A stretch of DNA of 64,000 nucleotides from Zarea fungicola. Its lineage: Eukaryota > Ascomycota > Sordariomycetes > Hypocreales > Cordycipitaceae. The notes under the pieces were generated by a model, which was not told the DNA's origin, made no database searches, and worked only from the letters and a program-made list of their open reading frames with translations. Both the position numbers and the translations under genes were made by a program. Positions 57,457-64,000 of the stretch are shown piece by piece. How positions within the stretch are numbered: the first letter of the stretch is position 1; each line of letters opens with the position of its first letter. Where the stretch lies: contig FWCC01000244.1 in assembly GCA_900169235.1 (NCBI GenBank), forward strand, positions 1 to 64,000. The letters are read 5' to 3'.

Positions 57457-59173
57457 CCGGTGTCGTGGATAGCTGACAAAGATGTATATTAGCAAAGCAT
57501 TATTATACTGTATCAAGAATATTTTTGTATTTAGTGCTGGTTGCACCCCATGGGCTCGTGCGTCTGGTTGACCTGAATATGCCCAAGTTGAGCACAGGAA
57601 AGTGTTGCAGACTGAACTAATAGGGAAATTATATTATGAATTGACCTGTATCGTGGAATCTCGAAATTTTGAAAAAAAAAATCCAGATAGTGTGTCGCGA
57701 AATCTACTTACAGCTCTTTGCAGCCTGCAGCCTCATTGCAATGATTGGTATACTGTCGAGCTCCGGCAGTACCATCCATGTCATAAATCTGTTTCCAACA
57801 GCAACCATACAAGGTCCTAGTCCTCTATGTATTTTTCTTCCTCCAATCTTCTTGTCACGATATTTCTACATCACCTGATCATTAATCTTACCTTGACTAC
57901 TGGCAGCCAGCTGTCGCTACAATACCCTGGAGCCAATCGACAGTGGTAGGTGTTACCTATTCCGCGACGCCCAGTGGCAAAAGATTTGTAAAAATAACAA
58001 CCGGGCCATTTGAGTAAGACGCAGATCCCATTTAACTTGCAGATTGAGTATTTAAACTGGCCAACCTTTGTTATGTGAAGGTTGCATCCATGAAGATCTG
58101 TAAGCCGCTAAAAATAGGCTTGCACAAGGCTGCGATAGAGTGCCAAGCCACATCTGTACACTGCCAAGCTGCTGATGCATCACTAGCAATGGGGACGTAA
58201 TATTCGGATAGGCTATTCTTCTGTTATGATGTTTAATACAACATTGTCTTGGCTTAGTATGTGCTTTGGTAGAGGGTTCTAGATAACCACTAGACGAAAG
58301 CAACCCAAAAAGATCCAGCCGGAAATCCTGAGCATGCAATATCTACCGTCTGATCCGCCTTGGTATGCCAGATTACGTAACGTAAATGTTGTACTCAGTC
58401 TGCAACGTCGACATCCTCCTTGTGCGACAACTTGCGAGAAGCACATGGGCATGGGCCATGCGGCACACTGCCGGGAAGAATCCGAAAACGCGGCTTAGAT
58501 TGTCTCTAGTAAAAGTGTCATCATTCTCATCGGCACAAATCCCTCACCGGGACAGCTTTGCCGGTGCCTTCTAGATTTGGCAGCCAATCGAATACGCCAC
58601 ACCCATGCTTCAGCATGTAAGCACACATTCTTGTGATGACCGCATCACGCAGAACATGACAAACCAACGACGTTATTTTAAGGATCTGATGAGAACTCGC
58701 GTCGTACTGACTCCCACCCGCCAAGACCGTCAACTTACATAGTACCATTCGGAGCTTTCAACATCCGCTATTGAGCAGAACACGACCATGTGCTTTTGTT
58801 AGGCTTGGCCTCTATTTCTGGCCTTCAACGCATTATACTGGGCTGAAATCATCAAAACGAAAATGGGCGTGATCCGCAGCAGTAACCTGATGACTTGATG
58901 CCCATTGGTGGCACTCAGCGGCGCAGCCTGTGTATCGTGGACTGGGTGAGGCGGCTGTGGCCAGCCTCTTGTAGAACTAGAAAAAAGATGCTGTTTTGAG
59001 CCAGAAGCTCTCCTTCGAACGGCATATAAAAGACCAGAAATTTCCCTTTAATTTAAAATTGTTCATCATCATCACCAACCAAATCAATTCCAGCTACTCA
59101 AACCTCATTATCACATCTACATCAAGCAACATCGGCATCCAAACTCAATTACCATCCATCAGAATATCTCGAA
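57457..59173. other. 1.7-kb intergenic region
   Basis: No gene seen. The right end is the promoter and leader of the secreted-protein gene, with a TATA box and a C/A/T-rich 5' UTR. The rest has scattered short frames. Confidence 0.5.
59023..59031 (+). promoter_or_regulatory. TATA box of the secreted-protein gene
   Basis: CATATAAAA about 145 bases upstream of the ATG at 59174, followed by a long pyrimidine/A-rich leader (ATCATCATCACCAACC-like). Good match in sequence and spacing, suggesting a strongly expressed gene. Confidence 0.55.
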
Positions 59174-59926
59174 ATGCAGTACCTCACAGCACTTCTTCTC
59201 GCAGCCGCTGTCGCCGGCACCCAAGCTGTTTCCATCCCTAGTGGTAGCAAATCTGCCACGGTCATTCTACGCAGCGCCGCCCAGGATCTAGCTACCCAGA
59301 CTACATTCGGTGGAGTGAAGCGCGAGGAAAAAGGGCCCACGGGATCGAACGGCCCTTATGATTCCGTTGAGCTGAATCTGAACCCAAAGTTGGTTAACAA
59401 GGCTCTTCGCTGCCAAATCCTCGACAGCCACAATAGGCCCATTGTCGTCACCCGCGGAGCCAACGTCGACGTCACCTTTGCTGATGGCGACAAGGGGCCC
59501 TGGAAAATCCAGAAAGGAGCTACCAAAGTCGCCAAGGTCATCTGCGACCCTGCCTTCAAGCAGGCTACTCAGAATGCCGGCCGGGGCGCCAAGGATACGT
59601 CCATCAGAGTCACTCTCACCGACGGCAACCTCGCTACCCAGACGCCCTTTAACAAGGCTGGTCTGCACCGCGAAGTTCAATCGCCCGTTGGCTCCGGAGG
59701 TCCTTTCAACTCGGTCACACTGTCCCTCGGCAAAGATGTCCAGAAGAAGGATCTTCGCTGCCAGGTACTCGACGAGAAGAACAGGCCCATTACCGTCCAG
59801 CGTGGCAAGAATGTTGACGTCACCTTTGCCGATGGCAACCTTGGCCCATGGAAGTTCCTGAAGCCTACTTTCACCAAAGTTGGCAAGATTATTTGCGATC
59901 CCGCCTTCGTCAAGAAGGCGCAGTAA
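59174..59926 (+). CDS. Secreted protein with two tandem homologous domains
   Basis: Single-exon 250-aa protein. Residues 1-18 (MQYLTALLLAAAVAGTQA) form a signal peptide. The mature part is two similar domains of about 100 residues (about 27-126 and 137-245). Matching pairs include LATQTTF / LATQTPF, GSNGPYDSVELNL / GSGGPFNSVTLSL, LRCQILDSHNRPI / LRCQVLDEKNRPI, NVDVTFADGDKGPWK / NVDVTFADGNLGPWK and KVICDPAFK / KIICDPAFV. Each domain has two cysteines, probably one disulfide each. Function unknown; architecture and promoter suggest an abundant extracellular protein or effector-like molecule. I do not recognise a named family. It is the only clear intact secreted soluble protein in the window. 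Confidence 0.88.
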   Translation: MQYLTALLLAAAVAGTQAVSIPSGSKSATVILRSAAQDLATQTTFGGVKREEKGPTGSNGPYDSVELNLNPKLVNKALRCQILDSHNRPIVVTRGANVDVTFADGDKGPWKIQKGATKVAKVICDPAFKQATQNAGRGAKDTSIRVTLTDGNLATQTPFNKAGLHREVQSPVGSGGPFNSVTLSLGKDVQKKDLRCQVLDEKNRPITVQRGKNVDVTFADGNLGPWKFLKPTFTKVGKIICDPAFVKKAQ

Positions 59927-60361
59927 TTATTGCAGCTATACACTAGCTCCAGCAGCCATCGGATCGCTTCTGCCAATCGCTGGGATCGTCTACGTTTTGC
60001 TCCTCTTTTGCGTCTGTAAATTTCTATGTTTAGAGAGTACACTTTTATTAATTGCTGAGATTTAATTTATACATTCCTTATTTATGCAGATAGAATATAG
60101 TTTTTAGAAAAATTCACTTATACACTCCTTATGCCAATGCTTAATGATGAATTCACTATTCCTTTCAATCGATAAGGGATCAATATCTACAGAAATGAAC
60201 CGAATCCTTTAAATATCTCGAGATATATTACCTGGGCTTTGTTCATAATTAATTGAATGATAGGGTGATAGGAGAGTTGATTTGTGAGCACACGAACTGC
60301 TTCTCTGGCGTGGCTGAAACAGAGGCAGGCTGCTCCTGTCGGAGAATTTATCGTTGATCAG
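59927..60361. other. 3' flank, AT-rich
   Basis: Terminator side of the secreted-protein gene; no gene seen. It ends at the MITE. Confidence 0.5.
60355..60361. repeat. Left target-site duplication
   Basis: TGATCAG, identical to 60611-60617 on the other side of the element. Confidence 0.75.
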
Positions 60362-60610
60362 AGGCAACAGATCAATGTACGCCTGTGCGTACGCTAAATT
60401 AGCGTATGCCCCTCCTGGGACTTTTCCGCCCTAATTAGCAGCAGCCTTACTTCATAGTAGCAATTAACAGCAGCTTCAATAGCTTTAACAAACTACTCGC
60501 CAGGGTCAGGGTCAAATAGCTAAACAAACCAGCAGTGGAAGAAGAGTCCGAGGGCGGGCGTAAGCTAGTTTAGCGTAACTTACGCCCAGGCGTACATTGA
60601 TCTGTTGCCT
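60362..60610. mobile_element. MITE-like element, 249 bp
   Basis: Non-coding element bounded by 24-bp perfect terminal inverted repeats that begin AGGCAACAGATCAATGTACG. They extend, with changes, to about 60 bases. Subterminal self-complementary units lie just inside each end (TACGCTAA followed by ATTAGCGTA on the left; a related TAAGCTA/TAGCGTA pair on the right). It is flanked by 7-bp direct duplications. No transposase is encoded, so it would need a partner in trans. Size, TIRs and TSD fit a DNA-transposon-derived MITE; the superfamily is uncertain. Confidence 0.88.
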
Positions 60611-60617
60611 TGATCAG
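60611..60617. repeat. Right target-site duplication
   Basis: TGATCAG, copy of 60355-60361. Confidence 0.75.
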
Positions 60618-60991
60618 ACTCTATGAAATTCACCCCCAGTCTCAGACGTAGGAGATGTGCTGGGCCGATGGTGCGTTGTTCTTACGGCAAACAAAGTAGT
60701 ACGAAATCGGGGCTTCGTTGATAGTTTGTTCACTCTTTTAAGAAGTATATAATAATGTGTAATCCGTATGTTAGCCAGCGCCATGGCCAGTGCCATCCGG
60801 GATTGCCTCCTCACAGGGCTGAGGAATCTTAGCGTTCTTCAAGCCCGAGTCATGGCCCTTGTCTCACGCTGATCGCACAAATCTTCGTTGCCAAGACTTC
60901 CATCCCACAGCAACCTGCAGAAGCAGACAACCCCGGACTTTTCCGACCAATCCGGGACACCGAGACTCATATCCGCAGGAACCGCTTCAGA
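60618..60991. other. Promoter region of the second Zn2Cys6 gene
   Basis: 374 bases between the MITE and the regulator ATG. The MITE thus lies within 400 bases of the start codon. No gene seen. Confidence 0.5.
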
Positions 60992-63184
60992 ATGGCTGCT
61001 CAAGACGTATCAGCAACTTCCAGCAGTGGCAGCCCAGCCCCTGTACTGGCAGCAGCGGGCCAGTTGAATCCATACTCATGCCTCGCGTGTCGAAGGCAGA
61101 AGAAAAAATGCGACAGAGTGTATCCGTGCATCAATTGTCAGAGAAAAAAGCTAGAATGCGTTTTTACGGCGCGGAAGCCGTCGACGCGCGAGCGAGACGG
61201 CCCCGGAGCTGTGAACAGGGTTGCTCGACTGGAGGCCATGGTCAAGTGTCTTCGGAACCAGGTTGACGCTGCCTCGTCATCCGCCGCGACGGGGGATGAA
61301 TCAACGGGAAGTGATACGGAGATGCAATCCAGCCGGCTTCAAGCATCCCCCAGCCAGAATTCATCTCAAGAGCCAGCCGGAGAGCTTGACCAAGAATTTG
61401 GCCGACTTGCAATCGCGGAGGGGAGGAGTAGATACATAGCTGGCCACTCATGGGCAAACATAGATGACAAGGTTTGTTCTTTTATCATGTCGCGTGCCCT
61501 AAAAACAAAGTCCTCTAACAAGCCAATCTTCCAGCTTGACGATTTGGAAAGTCTGCTTTACAAGCAACCAACCGAGACTGCCGGTGGATCATCGTCATTG
61601 CTATTCCCCTCGGCCCATGCTGACTTGGCGGAGCTACATCCACCGGGAATCCTAATTCCGGTATACTGGCGCGTATACAAGGATAACTACGACCGCCTCG
61701 TCAAGATTCTCCACGTTCCGACGACGGAACCACTCATCCTTTCTGCAGCTGCCAGTCTGGAAAACTTGGCGCCAAGTACAGAGACTCTTCTTTTTGCAAT
61801 TTACTTTTGTGCTGTGATCACACTCTCCCCAGACGATTGCCTAGAGACCTTTGGGTACTCCAAAGACGAATTGATTGCTCGATACAAATTTGCCGTACAG
61901 CAATCATTTACAAAAGTCAATCTGCTGGAGACGGACGAGTTTATTGTCCTGCAGGCATTTACGATTTACCTAACTGCGCTGCGTCTCTGCTGCAACCTGA
62001 CGCTTCTCTGGACTCTGACCTCGCTGCTCGTTCGGCTGGGCCAGAACGCCGGCCTTCATCGCGATGGCGCTCTCTTCCACCTGCCACCTTTTGAATCGGA
62101 AATGCGACGAAGACTGTGGTGGAATATACGCGTGATAGACGCCCGCGCATCAGAGGATTCAGGCTACGACTCTGTTGTGCGCCCAGAGACGGCCAACACC
62201 AAGATGCCCCTCAACGTTGACGACGTGGACTTGACGCCCGACATGACGACGCTGCCTGTGGAGCGGACCGGATGCACAGACATGGTCTTCAGTATAGTCC
62301 GATTTGAAGCGACATTGGCATTTGAGCGGCTACAGAACATACCGATGGGCTCGAATGGGCTGTGCGGAAAGATCCATGTTGCAGAGGCGCTGGCGAGCAA
62401 GGCCCAGAGCATAGTGGAATACCAGGATCGCCTGCAGCAGCTCGTCTTCGCGGAGGCTGATCCCGGCAACCCATTCTATTGGTATACCGCGATAGTGTCT
62501 AGGATCATTTTGAGCAAACTGTGGCTGATTGCATACCACCCATATATTCGACTCGATGTCTGCGGCGGCATCTCGCTGGCGACGCGAGACGAGCTATTCT
62601 CAAAGGCCATAACCATTGTCCAGTCGCAACTGCTCTTGTATAATGGCAAGCCGACGCGCACGTGGAGCTGGCTCTGCGTGACGCATGTGCAGTGGTATGC
62701 CATAGCATATATACTCACCGAGCTGTGCAAGCGCACGCACGGCGATAGAGTCGAGACGGCCTGGAAAGCAGTCGACTCCATTCTTCAGTACGGCTCAAAG
62801 GCGGCGGGTGCAGCCGGGCAAGGGGAAGCTGACTCACTGCTCAGTTTCAATTCGCAGCTTACTGGACTTCAGGAAGAAGAGTACCAACCACTCAACAAGC
62901 TGCTGGCGGCGGCTCGATCCGCCAAGGCCAATGCACTTTCATCAGACGAGACATTTCTTCAGCAACAAGCCTCATCGCGCGAAAGAAATAAAGCCCAAAT
63001 ACATGATGCTGTAGATGCTCTTGGCAAAAGCTCCAATGGTTTTTTTGTCAACAATTCTACAGTTGGTGCTGACTCTGCAACCCAACCGCAAGAGAGTTGT
63101 CTTGAACCTGCGCATGAGTATATTCTGGACGATCAGCTTGGCTCTCACATCGATGCAGAAACCTCAACTTGGATTCATTGGTAG
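60992..63184 (+). CDS. Zn2Cys6 transcription factor with fungal-specific TF domain
   Basis: Regulator of 709 aa if a 63-nt intron at 61472-61534 is spliced, or 730 aa if it is retained. The donor GTTTGT, branch CTCTAAC and acceptor CCAG are good; the segment is a multiple of three without stops, so both forms are open. The zinc cluster is CLACRRQKKKCDRVYPCINCQRKKLEC (C-x2-C-x6-C-x5-C-x2-C-x6-C, from about residue 30), followed by a short linker and VARLEAMVKCLRNQV, a coiled-coil dimerisation element. The middle-homology domain has the landmarks YCAVITLSPDDC, RLGQNAGLHRDG, EMRRRLWWNIRVIDARASEDSG and LPLNVDD-like segments. The C-terminus is Ser/Gln-rich and possibly activating. Targets unknown. 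Confidence 0.9.
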   Translation: MAAQDVSATSSSGSPAPVLAAAGQLNPYSCLACRRQKKKCDRVYPCINCQRKKLECVFTARKPSTRERDGPGAVNRVARLEAMVKCLRNQVDAASSSAATGDESTGSDTEMQSSRLQASPSQNSSQEPAGELDQEFGRLAIAEGRSRYIAGHSWANIDDKVCSFIMSRALKTKSSNKPIFQLDDLESLLYKQPTETAGGSSSLLFPSAHADLAELHPPGILIPVYWRVYKDNYDRLVKILHVPTTEPLILSAAASLENLAPSTETLLFAIYFCAVITLSPDDCLETFGYSKDELIARYKFAVQQSFTKVNLLETDEFIVLQAFTIYLTALRLCCNLTLLWTLTSLLVRLGQNAGLHRDGALFHLPPFESEMRRRLWWNIRVIDARASEDSGYDSVVRPETANTKMPLNVDDVDLTPDMTTLPVERTGCTDMVFSIVRFEATLAFERLQNIPMGSNGLCGKIHVAEALASKAQSIVEYQDRLQQLVFAEADPGNPFYWYTAIVSRIILSKLWLIAYHPYIRLDVCGGISLATRDELFSKAITIVQSQLLLYNGKPTRTWSWLCVTHVQWYAIAYILTELCKRTHGDRVETAWKAVDSILQYGSKAAGAAGQGEADSLLSFNSQLTGLQEEEYQPLNKLLAAARSAKANALSSDETFLQQQASSRERNKAQIHDAVDALGKSSNGFFVNNSTVGADSATQPQESCLEPAHEYILDDQLGSHIDAETSTWIHW

Positions 63185-64000
63185 TACCACTTCAAATCTG
63201 TTTTCTGTTAGAAGTAGTAGAAGTAATAATAATAAAAGAAAAAGGAGAAAGAAACATGGCACACAAAGTAAGAAGCAAAATAACCTACAGCCTTGGGAGT
63301 TCGTCGATCCTCGCAGCTTGTACCGCTTACCTGGCGCTCAAGTGCCGGTCATTTGGAAATTGGAGGACCGCAGTTGCCAAGTAGTTAGTCAATGTTTTTG
63401 TTTCTCCTCCGTACTCTGCTCTCGTCTCACGCTCCCTCCCCCTACTCCATACGTAGCGTAACTTACTAAAGTTAACTTGGTCAAGGGGAACGGGGTAAGT
63501 GGGAGATAAAATGGCAATGAGAGCGAATGAAGCTATGCTATTACAGAATACTATTTTTTCCACATCCGAATTAGGCAAACGGTACGATCCAGGCCTCATT
63601 CGTCTGCCCTCGGCGCTCATACGAAATGTAAGCTTGATCCACTTCTCCAAAACGACAAATGTCCTGGAAGGTCTCCCGGTAGCCTTAATTTACCCTGCGA
63701 ATGCCGGTGTTGAGTCAGGAAGAAAACCTTACAATCTCACCCGGGTAGTTGATGCCTTGTTATGGAAGCTGACAATACATGATGTTGAGTTAAACGGCAG
63801 CAGTGCCGCACATGCCGCATTGGTTGTCTGCCGCTCTGGGATCAGTGTAGAAGAAATAGTATTGGGTAGCTTACTCGTTCCGCGCAATTTTATGAATACT
63901 GCACGGGGTAGTTTCATGGGTGTGCATTTTGCTCGCGGAAGTAAAGGGGACAGCGGTTCTCGATGTTGGTTGGCATGTATAGCGCCGGTTACAACGAAAA
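63185..64000. other. 3' flank to the window end
   Basis: AT-rich downstream of the regulator, then 600 bases with no recognisable gene on either strand. A gene starting beyond the window cannot be excluded. Confidence 0.5.

Overview
This is a nuclear window from a filamentous ascomycete. The genes carry many short introns (about 50-100 nt) with GTAAGT- or GTATGT-type donors, CTAAC/CTGAC branch sites and CAG/TAG acceptors. The families present (two Zn2Cys6 regulators, a UstYa/DUF3328 protein, a 2EXR protein, fungal CorA-like and Lsb5-like proteins) point to Pezizomycotina, probably Sordariomycetes and possibly Hypocreales. The order is an impression from protein style, not a database result. 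Most reading frames in the window are antisense shadows. By hand-splicing I support 24 protein genes, one tRNA, one complete MITE-like element and several degenerate repeats.

Layout. 1-4.3 kb has no gene I can support. 4.3-20.3 kb is an ordinary housekeeping and conserved stretch: Lsb5-like endocytic adaptor, Fic-domain protein, Nramp metal transporter, F-box protein, CLPTM1-family membrane protein, 2H-phosphoesterase-like protein, CorA-like membrane protein. 20.7-30.7 kb holds a serine beta-lactamase-like hydrolase, a LOG-type phosphoribohydrolase, proteasome subunit alpha6, phosphoserine aminotransferase, the mitochondrial tRNA-modification GTPase Mss1/MnmE and a thioredoxin. 31.7-39.4 kb is an accessory, AT-rich, repeat-bearing island. 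It contains a metallo-beta-lactamase-fold lactonase-like gene between two degenerate direct repeats, about 5 kb of gene-poor decayed DNA, and an intact six-exon UstYa-like gene. 39.6-43.8 kb returns to normal sequence: SGNH hydrolase, tRNA-Asp, ER glucosidase I ending in HDEL. 44.5-53.4 kb carries a conserved hypothetical protein, isochorismatase-like hydrolase, S33 peptidase, glyoxalase-like protein and a Zn2Cys6 regulator. 53.8-63.2 kb has a six-exon actin gene with an unusual D-loop, a 2EXR protein, a secreted protein made of two tandem domains, the MITE, and a second Zn2Cys6 regulator.

How the genes work together. There is no operon logic. Neighbours mostly act in unrelated core processes: endocytosis and actin, metal uptake, proteolysis, serine synthesis, mitochondrial tRNA modification, and N-glycan trimming. 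The places where context may matter are the 31.7-39.4 kb island, which looks like a rearranged accessory insertion, and the 45.7-53.4 kb run of small-molecule hydrolases next to a regulator. The best leads are the UstYa-like gene in the island, the actin with D-loop changes, the two-domain secreted protein, the Fic protein with an apparent autoinhibitory motif, and the 249-bp MITE with target-site duplication.
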